A stretch of 64,000 bases of DNA, taken from NCBI GenBank assembly GCA_009760855.2, contig WPIO01000027.1, positions 3,900,501-3,964,500 of the forward strand. The letters are read 5' to 3'. The stretch is from Cristatella mucedo. Taxonomy: Eukaryota > Bryozoa > Phylactolaemata > Cristatellidae. This document shows positions 45,650-56,709 of this stretch, piece by piece. A program made the position numbers and the translations under genes. How positions within the stretch are numbered: the first letter of the stretch is position 1; each line of letters opens with the position of its first letter. The notes under the pieces were generated by a model, which was not told the DNA's origin, did no database searches, and saw nothing but the letters and a program-made list of their open reading frames with translations.

Positions 45650-46560
45650 TCATATCAGGGAATAGCCGAAGCCGGATGTCACTTATAGACTTCCGGTGCA
45701 TATGAGCTGAAGGCCTGATAACCAACATATTTCCCTTTAGTGCGACGGACGGAGAGACAAATTAGAACTGAGGTGTAGGTGAGAGAGCACACCGAAGAAG
45801 CAATGAGGTCAGATAAGAAGGCCCATGGAAGCGAGTAAGCGGCCTTTGTGTCAGACTGAGGACTTTGAAGTCGATACAATGCTTTACATGGAACAAGTGA
45901 GGCTAATGCCGAGGTGATGCGATTCGGCAAATCTGTGCTATTTCCGAATGACCAGGCGAGCTGCTCAGCTTTGCATCAGTTGCAGATAATTTAGGGAACT
46001 GGCAGATAGTCCTGAGTTAAGTTAAATATGGTTACCTAGGCGCGACGTCACAAACTTTAGAACTATATCAACTGTCCTACTCTATTCTAAGCAGGCGCTG
46101 ATTTCGTTGACACTCCTTAGGTCAAAGTAGGCCGACCTGACAGTAGAGACAATTTCCTTATTCACTGACACAGCGCTTTAAACTAGCGATTCCAGATTAT
46201 GGACAGGGGTCCTTTACAGAATCATTAGGGTGTGGCTATCCGACCTGTGGGTGACACCGGTTTGCCCATAAGCATTAATTTGGTCGTATCAACTTAAAGT
46301 TTCAATTTTCAAGTTTCAATTCAATCATGAATATCGTCGATACAGGATTTAAGGGGAATCAAGCTAGTCAGATGAGGAGCAAGGCTTAGAAATTAAGAAG
46401 GAGAGAGAGAGAGAGAGCTGGAAGTCATCGGTGTAGAAACTAACGGCAAGATTGTCTTTAAGGATGGCATTAGCCTGAGGGAGATTATAGGTTTACAAAC
46501 AAGGCCAGCCTAAGACCGATGCCTGCGGTAACCTATATTGTAAGGGGTCCTTAGATGACC
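45650..46560 (-). mobile_element. Divergent L2-like LINE copy
   Basis: The minus strand aligns with the B post-RT region: the GGTTTGCCCATAA start, the TTGACAC..CTTAGGTCAAAGTA and GACTTTGAAGTCGAT segments. It is more decayed than family B and may be a third family. Confidence 0.5.
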
Positions 46561-47246
46561 AGCAGCCTTTTACATATACACTCTGACATCCTCAAAAGCA
46601 CTTGAGAAGGCACTCAGCACCACCGGCTAGTCAAACCTTTCGCTAGCAGCATGTGCTGAATCATGCAAAGTAAGTCACACGAACAAAAGAAAACTTGACT
46701 TGGGCGAATAAAAGCCGAACAAAAAAGATGCGTCTTCATCTGAGGCCTACCTGATGCAAAGGCATTGCAAGTGGCGATCTACATTTTGGTAGAAGTACGA
46801 AAGATCCCCCAGAGTCGCTTAGAGTGTCGAGAATCGCTCGAGTGCAGAAGCTGCCGCCTGCCGACAATGATGTCACGACAGATCTGGCCGCGTTAATATT
46901 TCCCATTATGCCATCAGCATCCAATATATTTCCCGTTACGCTTAACTGCTTAACTACTTCAAGGCTCCAAGCATTTCAGCTAGCACGAGTGGCTAATCTG
47001 TGGACAGTTTTTCGCTCTTTTCAATAGATCTAAATAAATATAAATCTCCATAGTTAGTTTGGGCAACTTACTTGTCTTAACTGCTATTACATAAAGCGTG
47101 CAGCCTGTTGCCATGCAGGCACGATCGCGAATCGTGTATGCAGCGATAGCGAGGTAGCTGAGCAAAAGACGGCGTAGTGCACATTCGAAATACAACTTTC
47201 TCCTGCATGCTCCACGTCTCTCTACGAACTTATAAGCAAATCCTAC
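46561..47246. other. Intron stretch, no confirmed gene
   Basis: The minus frame 46980-47315 runs through the donor of the 47247-47344 exon; an alternative GTAAGT donor is at 47071. The frames at 46736-47027 were not recognised. Confidence 0.35.
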
Positions 47247-47344
47247 CTCATCGTATCCATAGTCCTCCGCCAGAATTTTCCATAGGGATTCCGGAACGGC
47301 CTCGACGTCATTCACCCAGTACAGCGGCCGCTTCAGATATCCAC
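47247..47344 (-). CDS. USP gene, DUSP second half
   Basis: Minus-strand exon of 98 nt. The acceptor is CATGTCTGTCCCATTCAG and the donor GAG|GTAGGA. It begins with two bases that complete the Gly codon split in the previous exon, and it ends in phase 0. The peptide runs GYLKRPLYWVNDVEAVPESL, then WKILAEDYGYDE. This fits the end of a DUSP domain: 'L-K ... D-Y-V-x-V-P-E-x-x-W-x-x-L-x-x-x-Y-G'. If the later GTAAGT donor at 47071 were used, the exon would be longer but would end in the wrong phase for the next one. Confidence 0.82.
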
Positions 47345-48399
47345 CTGAATGGGACAGACATGGAAGCCAAATCGTACCCGTCGATGATAGGCGTCATTGG
47401 CCGACTCGTGCATGGCGCACTACATGGCACTACATGGCAAGCATTAGCACTAAGTCTCACACTAAGCCTGCAACGCCTGAAACACCTGCCACTGCGACTG
47501 TCGAACTTGGGGTGGCAGCCTGCCTCATTAAAGCTTCGTAGGGAGCGCGGCAAGACTCTTTCTTGGCAGCTCCGCTAGGTGTCCCAGCTATCGCTCTTCG
47601 ACCTCATCTTGCCGGCCCTGGATTCAGCTAGATCGGCAGCCCCAACAAGACGCATTAGGACGCGATAAGCCGACGTTCGAATGGCCTGCGATGTCCGTTT
47701 AAAAGTCGAGTCCATGGAAGAATATAAGTGCCGCATCGGCTTCCGTAAACTAGTCAAGTCACTAACGCAGAGTGACCAACGGTGCCAGCTCCTGCCGACC
47801 TGAAAAGGTGGTACCTCGATGAACAGCTTACGAATCGCAGTTCCTGCCTCTACACACGCAATTTATCCCGACGATAGCAGAGCAGAACAGTAACAAGAGC
47901 TCCTTTACGTTAACATGTGTGCATAGGTCCATATCCTCGGCGTGGACAAGTCTAGTCAACCGCAGACGTCTACATCTGTACCGAATCGACCGTAGCGTAG
48001 GGCTCGCTAGTTTGTTTCGTAGCCCAAACAACAACTGTTTCCTTATTGCCAAAGATTATGAAATACCTGGTTCTTATAGACTGCAAGTCAAGAACCACTC
48101 GTAACCTCTACGTCTATCATAATCTGACTGGTAGGGCACTCCCCCTTTCCTAAGTACAAGCTGGCTGTTGAAGTTCGCAAATGTAGCGTCGCACTGTGCC
48201 ATCTCAATTACTATCGTCGCACTGTGCCGTCTCAATTACAAACGTTGCAACTACCTAAATATAAATTCTATAAATGTAAATATAAAAGTGGGAAGCGACT
48301 CTCGGGCACGCGAGCTCTCTAATAAATCTGTTACCTCCCTTACTTCGGGCTGCAGTGGTAATCGAGCTATAGGAATAACATTAATAGCGAATCGCCGCC
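47345..48399. other. Intron stretch with unsupported frames
   Basis: The minus frames at 47575-47802 (good acceptor CACCTTTTCAG) and 47828-48052 are open, but their phases do not fit the DUSP exon pair, which joins directly. No family was recognised. Confidence 0.35.
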
Positions 48400-48625
48400 G
48401 CCGTAGAGCTCCCAGATCACTCGGCCTCGCGAGCCAGGCCGTCCGGTCCCATAGCACCATAGCCTCAGGGCGGGGCGCCGCCGCAGCCGCCGCAGCCGCC
48501 GCCGTCGTTCATTTCGCTGCGGGCTAGGAATTTCCAAGCCCATGCCGCCTATAGCTCGTACGCTGGGATTGGGGGCGGGGCGGGTGTGGGGCAAGCGAGC
48601 GGGAAAGCGGGAGGCAGTGCCCTAA
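48400..48625. promoter_or_regulatory. GC-rich island with GC boxes and GCC repeats
   Basis: This is the most GC-rich segment of the window: GCCGCAGCCGCCGCAGCCGC at about 48479 and GGGGGCGGGGCGGG at about 48570. It could be a promoter island, with transcription in either direction; the frames here are Ala- or Arg-rich and unsupported. Confidence 0.35.
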
Positions 48626-49264
48626 GGCAGCTGCGGCGCTTTTGTTGCACTTTCGTATTAAAAGCAGCAGTGCCAATAGTTTAGTTCTCGCAAATTGCGT
48701 TCTTTGACAGTTCAAGCGTAGTAATTGTGTATCTCTCGAGCGATGCCGGCGTGTAATGATGTCATAATGAGCGAGGCATAGCCAAAAGTGAGTTAAGTTC
48801 ATCTATGTAACTTAGATGCCCGATGATGTATTATCGCCAGTGTGCCTCCTACTGTCAGGTAAACTAATGGCAGCTAAGTCCCGCAGGTCGCTCGAAAGCA
48901 CGCGAGAGCGAGACGTTGGGAGCAAAGACCACGGTACACAGCTTTAATGGGCTTGGAAAGTTACCTACTCGGTCAGCCTGCCCCCCCCCGCGGCGGCGGT
49001 TTAGTGGCTCTTGACCCGGGCTCGTAACGCCGAGATCCCTGCTCTCAAATCCTTTGATTCTCATCGATAGAAACCTTATCGGTTAGGCGGTGTGCTGTGC
49101 ATAAGCAGGCCGCCTCTTGTGAGCTGGTGGCGTCTATCGGGGGGCCTATCAGATCGCGCGGTCAGCATTGCCTCGTCGCCTGTTAATTGAGGAATACAAT
49201 AACTGCTACCTCTAGGCTGCCTTATGAGCCACACACTGGCTTGTATTCACACCTCAGTAAATAC
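48626..49264. other. No gene recognised
   Basis: It contains a C-run followed by CGGCGGCGG (48982-49000). There is no splice-supported frame. Confidence 0.4.
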
Positions 49265-49390
49265 GATTTTTCCAGAGCGTAGTCACACTTCATGACTCAG
49301 CTATGCTTCTCACTATCTCTTTGTTACATGAAATGGAGTCTGTTGGCCACCGAATGCGTAACAAAAGCCGCTTAGACTGTGAGTAAACTT
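49265..49390 (+). mobile_element. LINE family A 3' fragment
   Basis: It matches A at CTATGCTTCTCACTATCTC and GAATGCGTAACAAAAGCCGC. Confidence 0.6.
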
Positions 49391-50785
49391 GGAATCTTCT
49401 TATCATAGGTGAACAATCTGGCTCTTATTTTAACTCAAAGAGCTCTGGGAGCCTTTACCTTCGTGCCAAAATAGAAGACCTAAAGGCTTTAAACAATTTT
49501 ATTTGAGTTAAAGGCTGGATTTTTGTAAAGCCTCTCTTCTTGCGACCTGGCCGCGAAGCTTCTGAATTTCGCTAAGCTGCCGCTCATTCACATTGAACAG
49601 CTATAAATCGTAGCCCTATTTGGAAAGAACAGCTATAAAGTGTAGCAATGTTTGGACTAAAGGCTCACTAAACCGTCGGGAAGCTCGTCTCTGGAAGCCA
49701 GATGGAAGCCGTTTTGAAAGGGCTCTTCTTTTTTTACAAAGTGAGTTTTAGCGGCTGTAATTTTGGTCCGAGATTCCCAATACAACTTCAGCCAAACAGG
49801 AATTTCTGGCGCTTTAGCTTCCACTTTAAGCTTTGATTTTCTGCCATAGATAAATCCGCGTTCTCCCTTCCTAAATAAATAAAAGCTGCAGACGAGGACA
49901 ACGCCACTAAAAAGCTTTTAAGTAATGCTTTACTGGAGGATACTTCGAAAAGTATGAATTGTAAGTTTCCCCCTTCTTTGTATTACAACACTTCTGCAGG
50001 CAGCAACTACTAGAGTAGAAACGTAGCACTTCCGGACACGTAGTGAATTTGAGTCCAGTAGCGGGCAGTCCTGTGGAAGGCCAAGTGGAAGTGGGAAAGC
50101 ATGCCCCTACGACTCTTCTTTACAGACAGCTGTACCTTTTTGAATAAGCCGTTAACTTATGGGCTAACTTAATACCCCACTGTAATCTGCCGCAACTGCA
50201 TTGCATATTCACGCAAGCATTAGAAATAGCAAAGTAGAAACTCTCTATATTAGTTTGTTGTATAAGCAAAATGTCTAAATATGCACTGATATTTTAAAAA
50301 GGGCTTAATCCAATGCTTAAATGGACGCACTGCAAATATATGATCTACTAGAAAGGAGCGAGTGTTGTTGTTGTTGATCCATGTAACTTACCTATTGAGA
50401 GGATAGAGATTTATATCTTGTTAAATTGAATTTAACCCTCTAGGAAGCAGCGTCAAAACAAGTTGGTATTCCAATCGTTCACAACCGTGTTATTCCGCTT
50501 TCTTAACTAATAAATCTCCCAGTTTTAACGTCTGACCAATACAAATTGGGTCTACTTTAGTGGTCGCTGGTATATCCATAACCACAGCAGACCAGACGTT
50601 ACTGTCCTCGCTTGCCTGTTTCTTATCTGAAGCTAACATGCGATCCTAGTCGCACTGCTAATAAACCTATCTCGTCCGTTATTTTAAATTTCCTAGCATG
50701 GCAATTTGCAGCGCCCGCGATTACAGCCGTTGAGCTACGCCAAATACTTGGGAAAAGATACTAATCACTGGATTAAGTTCACCAT
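49391..50785. other. No gene recognised
   Basis: A short tRNA-like segment on the minus strand near 50706-50745 (GGCGTAGCTCAACGGCTG) lacks a clear B box. Confidence 0.35.
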
Positions 50786-52545
50786 TGCTGGCTGATGAGC
50801 AGCGTGACATAACTGGGTTCTTACTTCTGACTTATTCCTCACCCGACGACGACGACGACGATCCCTGCGATGATCGAGCTGATCGCTTGACGAGATTTTT
50901 CGTCCAGAAGACAAGACAAGATAAGGAACTAACTGTCCTTATGATGGCAGCACGCCCCGCCCCCCCCCTCCCCCCTAGAATGCTGCCCCCTCGATTCCTT
51001 GCAGCACCTCAATGTCTACGTTCAAGGAGGTCGCTAGTGGTTTCGTCCTGAATATTGCATCCCAATCAAAGAAGACAACAAGTCCTCTGGACCCTATTCC
51101 CACTGCCCGGCTCCTACGTTGCATTGATCTGCTGCTGCCATGTATAAATAACATCATTAATATGTCATCAGCCTCAGGTCTTGTCCCAGCACCTATCAAA
51201 AAAGCTGCTGTCAGGGCACTCACTACTCAAGAAAGCGATACTAGACCAAAAGAACTTGAGCAACTACCGCTCAGTGCCCCATCTACCATCCCTATCAAAG
51301 ACACTGGAACGAGTCGTGGCAGACCAGCTGAACTCATATTAAAACTTCTAACTTTGCTAGTAAGTTTCAGTCTGGCTTTAGAGATAACCACTCCACTGAG
51401 TCAGCATTGCTTCGGGTGTGTAACGACCTACTTAGGAATGCAGACCTGGGTAGAGTTTTTCTGCTTGTTCTGCTTGATCTTTCGGCAGCTTTTGATACTA
51501 TTTATCACCAAGTCCTTCTTGAGCGCCTCAAATCTCGCCTGGACATTACTGGCACTGCTCTGCAATAGTTCTGACTCATCTCTGTGGGAGACTCCAAAGT
51601 ATTGATGTGAATGGACAAAGATCATCTGACGTACCACTAAAATATGGGGTACCTCAGGGCTTCGTGCAACGTCCGGTTCTTTTCACAGTTTATACTCTCT
51701 CTTGCTGATGTGATTGCCAAGCACAATCTAGGCTGTCACTTCTATGCGGATGACACTCAGTCGTACTTTTTCTTTGATCCCTCCCAGCCTTCGAGCACCT
51801 CAAATTCTCTTAACTCCCTTGCTGCAAGTATTGATGACATCTGCACACGGATGGCAACACATTTTCTTCGATGAAATGATGATAAAACTAACTTGCTAGT
51901 TATGGGCAAACCAAGAGTGATTCAGAAGTTGGAAAGGCCAACGCTCACAATTGGCTCTTCCAGCATATCTCCTGTTGAATCTGCACGAAATCTAGGTGTC
52001 ATGTCCTAAAGTAACCTTTCGTTAGACAACCGCATCAGCTCCACAATCTAGTCTGCCTACTTTCAGCTACATAGCGTTGCTAAAATTCGGGTTTTTTTTA
52101 GATAGGGAAGCCTCATCTAAGTAGTTCCATGCATTTGCGACATCTTCTGTAACTTGTAGAAGTAACTCACTGCTTGCTAGCCTGTGCAATCAGGCGCTTA
52201 CAACTGGTGCAAATTCTGCAGCCAGGCTTGTCTGTCGCGAGCTTCGCAGTTGCCACATCACACCAGTTCTTGCCGACCTGCACTGGCTACCAGTCAAGCA
52301 ACGCATCGAATTCAAGGTTCTGTCGCACACTTTTAGGTCCCTTCATTCTTTAGCTCCAGCTTACCTATGAGTTCTACTCCCCTACAAGAGCAAGCATCGT
52401 ACCACCCGCTTTACGAAAACTAACTGTTTTACCTATACCTCGCAAAAACTCAAATCCTTTGGAGACCGGGCATACTTCAAAAGTCTGGAACTCACTTCCG
52501 ACTTGCGGCATGACATTCCCTAACTTAACCACAATCTCTCTTAGC
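50786..52545 (+). mobile_element. L2-like LINE (family B), 5'-truncated and decayed
   Basis: It runs from the pre-RT region (50850, DDPCDDRADRLTRFF) through RT (about 51012-51860) and the C-terminal domain (about 52140-52540). Several frameshifts are present. It ends abruptly in the pyrimidine tract. Confidence 0.8.
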
Positions 52546-52653
52546 AACTCTCCTCTCTCCTCTCTCCTCTCTCCTCTCTCCTCTCTCCTCTCTCCTCTCT
52601 TCTCTCTTCCTCTCTCCTCTCTCCTCTCTCCTCTCTCCTCTCTCCCCTCTCCT

Positions 52654-52700
<47 letters not shown>

Positions 52701-52863
52701 CTCTCCTCTCCTCTCTCGGTCTCTCTCCCTCCTCTCCCTCTCTATACTCTCTCTCTCTCCTCTCCTCTCTCCTCTCTCCTCTCTCCTCTCCTATCTCTCT
52801 CTCTCTCTCTCATCGTCTCTCCTCTCTCCTCTCTCCTTCTCTCTCTCCTCTATCTCCTCTCTC

Positions 52864-52935
<72 letters not shown>

Positions 52936-53275
52936 CCCCCCTCTTTTCTCTCTTCCCTCTCTCCTCCCCTCTCTCCTCTCTCCCCTCTCCTCTCTCCTCT
53001 CTCCTCTCTCCTCTCTCCTCTCTCCTCTCTCCTCTCTCTTCTCTCTTCTCTCTTCTCTCTTCTCTCTTCTCTCTTCTCTCTTCTCTCTTCTCTCTTCTCT
53101 CTTCTCTCTTCTCTCTTCTCTCCTCTCTCCTCTCTCTCCTCTCTCTCTCTCTCTCTCCTCTCTCCTCTCTCCTCTCTCCTCTCTCCTCTCTCCTCTCTCC
53201 TCTCTCCTCTCTCCTCTCTCCTCTCTCCTCTCTCCTCTCTCCTCTCTCCTCTCTCTTCTCTCCCATCTCTCTTCT
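52546..53275 (+). repeat. (CTCTCCT)n / (CT)n pyrimidine tract, ~730 bp
   Basis: Almost pure C/T on the plus strand, built from CTCTCCT, CTCTTCT and CT units. The long Ser/Leu and Arg/Glu frames over it (52459-53277, 52810-53334) are artefacts. It lies exactly between a plus-strand and a minus-strand LINE B. Confidence 0.95.
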
Positions 53276-53645
53276 AAATAATAATAATGCACTTGATAAA
53301 GCGCCCTCAGAGAACTTGATCTCTCTCTAGGCACTTTATATTTGCTGCAAAGGGAAATGCAATTGAATCGTGAGTAATAGTAATATCATGCTTGATAAAG
53401 AACATGAATAACAAGTTTAGGGGTGACATGCACAGGGTCAGCATGCCAATGTGGTTAGTAGCAGCATGCACAGTGTCAGCACGCATAAGCACATGAAGGA
53501 CGAATCACACGGACCCAATAAATGCAGTCCTAAATAGGTGTGTTTTTAAGTTCTTTTTAAATGTGGTCAAGTCAGGGGATGTTGTGACGCAAGTCGGGAG
53601 GGAGTTCCAGGCTTTGGGAGCCTACGAACTAAATGCACGTTCGAT
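53276..53645 (-). mobile_element. LINE-B 3' fragment
   Basis: Minus strand (ATT)n tail, stem-loop and 3' UTR, to the last part of the C-terminal domain. Confidence 0.8.
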
Positions 53646-53849
53646 GAATCTTCAGCAACCATGACATCCTGGCTGTAACCAGTGAGAAGTAATTAAGGAT
53701 TGAGAATAGCAAGATGGCTAAAAAGAGAAACCAGGAAAGAGGAAGAAATCATTAGCTCTCGCAAGAGAAGGTTGATCGCCGGGTAGAATAGACGCGGCTT
53801 GCAAAGGCACCGAAATATTGGCGCAGCCATTCGTTCTCCCGAAAGAGAA

Positions 53850-53970
53850 AAACGTATTTGCTGATTCAGCGATTTATACAGCGGTAGAAGTACCTTAATG
53901 GCCATTAACACCGCTTGCAGTGGGCATTAAAATATTGCTCACGGCAGGACTCAAACCCACGACCTAAGTC
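53850..53970 (-). mobile_element. tRNA-derived SINE, partial
   Basis: Minus strand: B-box GGTTTGAGTCC and body ending CTGTATAAATCGC. Confidence 0.6.
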
Positions 53971-54025
53971 GTAAAGTGCGGCGTGAAGTCGTGATAAATC
54001 ACGACTTCACGCCGCATTTTACGAC
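53968..54025. repeat. Near-perfect 27-bp hairpin
   Basis: Arms 53968-53994 and 53999-54025 with a TAAA loop; one mismatch. It starts at the tRNA-like end of the SINE. Confidence 0.88.
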
Positions 54026-54808
54026 TTACTACTTAGACTAAGACCCAGGAGCGAGCTCGTCGCTCCATAAATACGCCAGCATTTGACAAAATACTCTGCC
54101 CACGGAGCTCGCTCCGAGGGAATACGCCGCAAAAAATGCAAGTCCAGAGAGACGTCAGCCGATCGGATAACTGAGCTCTGTAAACGTTTAAAAGCGGTCG
54201 GTCGAGCTCTGGAAAATGGTTTCGACATTGATCTGTTCATCGTCATATAGTCATCAAACATTTTGTACTGTGTCGCATCCTGTTGTTCGTGCTAACAATT
54301 CTCACGACGCTAGCTAAACAAAGATTATTTGCACGGAGTGACGCTCAAGTGACATCGGATCCACCTATCGCAATTCCCTCTGGGCCTCAGCTAAAGCTAA
54401 GAGCGAGTTTCGTAGCGCATCAGGGATAGTGGCGATAATAAAAGTTACGTCGGATCTCGATGCATCGTTCATTAATGTTCGTTAAAGTAAACCGTTGCTG
54501 ATTCTAAAGCTTAATCTGTTAGCAGCAGAAAAGCCATACGTCAACTTTTTGATTCCGCAACTCGCCTCCCATCATTCGACTGAGCTCGTGGCCCAGCGGC
54601 GAAGGACGAGTACCTCGCCAAGCCAGGGTAAAGTCTCAGCGTCGTGACAGCTAATGACACTGTTTCCTTTTCCTTGACTCGTGCAATACTGACTGCGTGA
54701 TTCTTTCTTCGAGTCATGCTATGCAATCTAGCCGGTCCAAAAAGCGCCGCCCATAGATAACGTGCTTGCATTGATTGTCAGAAACGTGCGTCGCTCTGCC
54801 GCACATAC
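54026..54808. other. Intron stretch, no confirmed gene
   Basis: The minus frame 54019-54261 has a good acceptor (TTTAAACGTTTACAG), but its GTAAGT donor lies in the hairpin, and its phase does not fit the DUSP exon pair. Confidence 0.35.
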
Positions 54809-54924
54809 CTTGCACAAGGTCCTCGTTGGTGATGCGTCCCGGACGTGGGCCTCTCGGTACCAGTCCGCTCGGAAACGCTACATAGTCTTTCCATGCGTCG
54901 AGCCAGCTGGATGAAATTAGGAAC
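54809..54924 (-). CDS. USP gene, DUSP first half
   Basis: Minus-strand exon of 116 nt. The acceptor is CTTCTGATCGCTTGAACAG and the donor CAAG|GTATGT. The peptide is FLISSSWLDAWKDYVAF, then RGPRPGRITNEDLVQ. With the Trp codon completed from exon 1 it reads WFLISSSWLDAWKDYV, a close match to the DUSP start (W-Y-L-V-D-S-R-W-F-x-x-W-K-K-Y-V in USP15), and PGRITNEDL fits P-G-P-I-D-N-S-x-L. The DUSP domain is a small protein-binding module of USPs. Confidence 0.87.
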
Positions 54925-55229
54925 CTGTTCAAGCGATCAGAAGGCTTTCATCGCAAGCTCCCGCACGGGTAGCACCGCTGCAACGGCGGCGCTGGCGCGA
55001 TCGCTGCCTTTATTGCTCCGATCGACGCTCGACGCAGGGGCGGTAGCATCATACAAGACCAGCGCTCGCTCAGCCCGATGCCCTCAGCCCGACGCCACAG
55101 ATTTCAGCTGGAAAGATTGTACAGGCAGAGGCTACAAGCAGGCTGAGGACTTTCAACCGTGAACCGCGCCCTGCTTAGCTGATTAATTCAAATCGAGCTT
55201 GAAAATCTTTTTTCGTGCGTCTTTCTTAC

Positions 55230-55311
55230 CATTTAGCTCCGACAATTTTCGGTTTTTTCATGTCACGCTTGAACGAATCTCTTTGCGCTGTGTCCATTTC
55301 AGTCTTTGCAC
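55230..55311 (-). CDS. USP gene, start-codon exon
   Basis: ATG at 55297-55295 is followed by 22 codons (MDTAQRDSFKRDMKKPKIVG, then AK) and two bases of Trp, and then the donor AAATG|GTAAGA. The 5' limit is either an acceptor (CCTCTGCAG before 55311) or a transcription start further up. No stop separates the ATG from 55311. The split Trp joins to the 54809-54924 exon across a 305-bp intron. This start is chosen since N-terminal DUSP domains usually begin within a few tens of residues of the start. Confidence 0.75.
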
Positions 55312-55524
55312 CTGCAGAGGAAAGTGACGATCGTGTAAGGGTTGCATTAATCAAGCCACGCTCAAGTTTAAGGGTGATGCTGTGTTGAGAAATAAAGGAT
55401 TAGTTCATAATGCACCCGAATTAGTCCTGGAATCTAGAAATACTCAATGCCAAGTCAAAACCCTATTTTAAACGGAATGACAAGCCAAGGAGCGTGCTAT
55501 TGGAGTGCACATTTCTTGATTATT

Positions 55525-55640
<116 letters not shown>

Positions 55641-55741
55641 GAGAGAGATCACTGGATCCTCAGGGCGTGTAAAATGCGAGTCGCCGACAAATAAACTCGT
55701 GCATTCCGCGATTTGCTGCCTTCGTCTACGTCAATTTTTAG

Positions 55742-55844
55742 CTCAATCCAGATGTTACAAACCTTACTACAGTGTCGATGGAGACATTCTCCGAGAGAAA
55801 ATACCGCCGCGCCTGCCTGAACACGCCGGCATGCTACTGCAAGG
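55742..55844 (+). CDS. Plus-strand Cys-rich gene, exon 1 of 3 recognised
   Basis: The acceptor is TCTACGTCAATTTTTAG and the donor AAGG|GTAAGG. It starts in phase 0 and ends with one base. The peptide has VTNLTTVSMETFSERKYRR, then ACLNTPACYCK. An upstream exon with the start codon and any signal peptide was not found. The opposite strand also has splice-like signals here, but only the plus strand joins to good exons downstream. Confidence 0.6.
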
Positions 55845-56024
55845 GTAAGGTCAATCAAGATGCTTCGGCCAGCCATTCCTCTTGTGCAAAAGGTGTTTGC
55901 GTTTCTTCAACCTATGCGAGCCGTGGCTTAGGAGCTGGAAACTGGCCACAGCCAGCCACCATTGACCCATCGATAGAATAAACAGGTCCTCGGGGCCGGT
56001 TCGCGCTGGCGTTTATGAAAAGGT

Positions 56025-56190
56025 TTACTTCATTTAAAAGCCTCATTTATTTAGCAGCAGATGACCTCACACAGCTATCACTATCGCTATCACTACCGCT
56101 TGCAGTGTTCAATAAAGGATCAACCACTATAACCCATGGCTCAGGTCTGGTAGAGCGAGCACTTTAACCCTAGGCTAAGACCGGGGGGGG
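56025..56190 (-). mobile_element. tRNA-derived SINE, degraded
   Basis: Minus strand tRNA-like part (CTTAGCCTAGGGTTAAAGTG, 56140-56185) and a body ending near GCTGCTAAATAAATGAGGC. Confidence 0.5.
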
Positions 56191-56194
56191 GGCT

Positions 56195-56400
56195 TAATAA
56201 CAATAAAAATAACACACATGAATATCACCCTCGGGTCACTCAATCTCTTTCTAGAGACTTTCCATATGCTGTAAAAGAAGCATGATCTGATGGCTTAGCG
56301 GTAGCATGCAAATTTAAATAAACGTAACATGGTTAAATGAGACATACACGAGTCAGCATGTAAATATGGTTCGTGGGAGCGTGCACAGTGTCAGCACGCA
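56195..56400 (-). mobile_element. LINE-B 3' fragment, degraded
   Basis: Minus strand tail, changed stem-loop, and 3' UTR (CAGTGTCAGCACGCA). It lies in the intron of the plus-strand gene. Confidence 0.6.
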
Positions 56401-56596
56401 GACGCTTGCCCGGAACGACGCGTCAGCTTTTCAGCCGACGCCGCGATTTGCGAGAAGAGCACGGCTGAAGTTCGAGTGCAAACCACCTGCAAGCCTCCTG
56501 GAAGGCAGCAGCCCTAATCCTATGTATGATAGCGATATAATCTTGGCTTGTTAACACCTTCTTGGTTCCTAATGACGTCATTTTCTTTTCTTCCAG

Positions 56597-56709
56597 ACAC
56601 CCACCGCGGTTGTTTACTTAGTAGTGTGAAAGAAAAGCTGCCTGCGGCGCTACGCGCTGGTGCGACTGACTGCCGCTGTAGAACATTCTTCACATATGAC
56701 AACGGTCCA
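56597..56709 (+). CDS. Plus-strand Cys-rich gene, exon 2
   Basis: An excellent acceptor (TTTTCTTTTCTTCCAG) and donor (CCA|GTGAGT). It starts with two bases, matching the one base left by exon 1 (together they make Asp), and ends in phase 0. The peptide begins THRGCLLSSVKEKLPAALRA and continues GATDCRCRTFFTYDNGP. The 'V-K-x-x-L-P-x-A-L ... C-x-C' pattern recalls the core of arthropod chemosensory (OS-D) proteins (L-K-x-x-L-P-D-A-L ... C-x-x-C), but the Cys spacing differs. Confidence 0.68.

Larger units (their letters stand above)
1783..55311 (-). other. Span of the DUSP-USP deubiquitinase-like gene (10 exons recognised, TE-filled introns)
   Basis: The expected role is removal of ubiquitin from proteins by a Cys protease. 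Exon order and phases: 55311-55230 (ends 2), 54924-54809 (2 to 1), 47344-47247 (1 to 0), 34551-34304 (0 to 2), 31812-31713 (2 to 0), 30533-30372 (0-0), 25462-25313 (0-0), 22559-22407 (0-0), then 16387-16283 (2-2) and 1963-1783 (2 to 0), with at least one exon missing before 16387. The first eight exons sum to 365 codons from the ATG. Introns run from 0.3 to 14.3 kb. No internal stop occurs in the joined exons, so the gene is probably expressed, although conserved catalytic context is lost. Confidence 0.8.

Noticed and set aside
47575-47802. Minus-strand candidate exon with a good CACCTTTTCAG acceptor
   Set aside because: The two DUSP exons on either side join directly in phase and complete the domain, so this one would break it. 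It may still be another gene.
52459-53334. Ser/Leu-rich and Arg/Glu-rich frames up to 272 codons
   Set aside because: They are made by the pyrimidine tract.
54019-54261. 80-codon minus frame with an acceptor and a GTAAGT
   Set aside because: The phase does not fit the neighbouring USP exons, and the donor sits in the hairpin.
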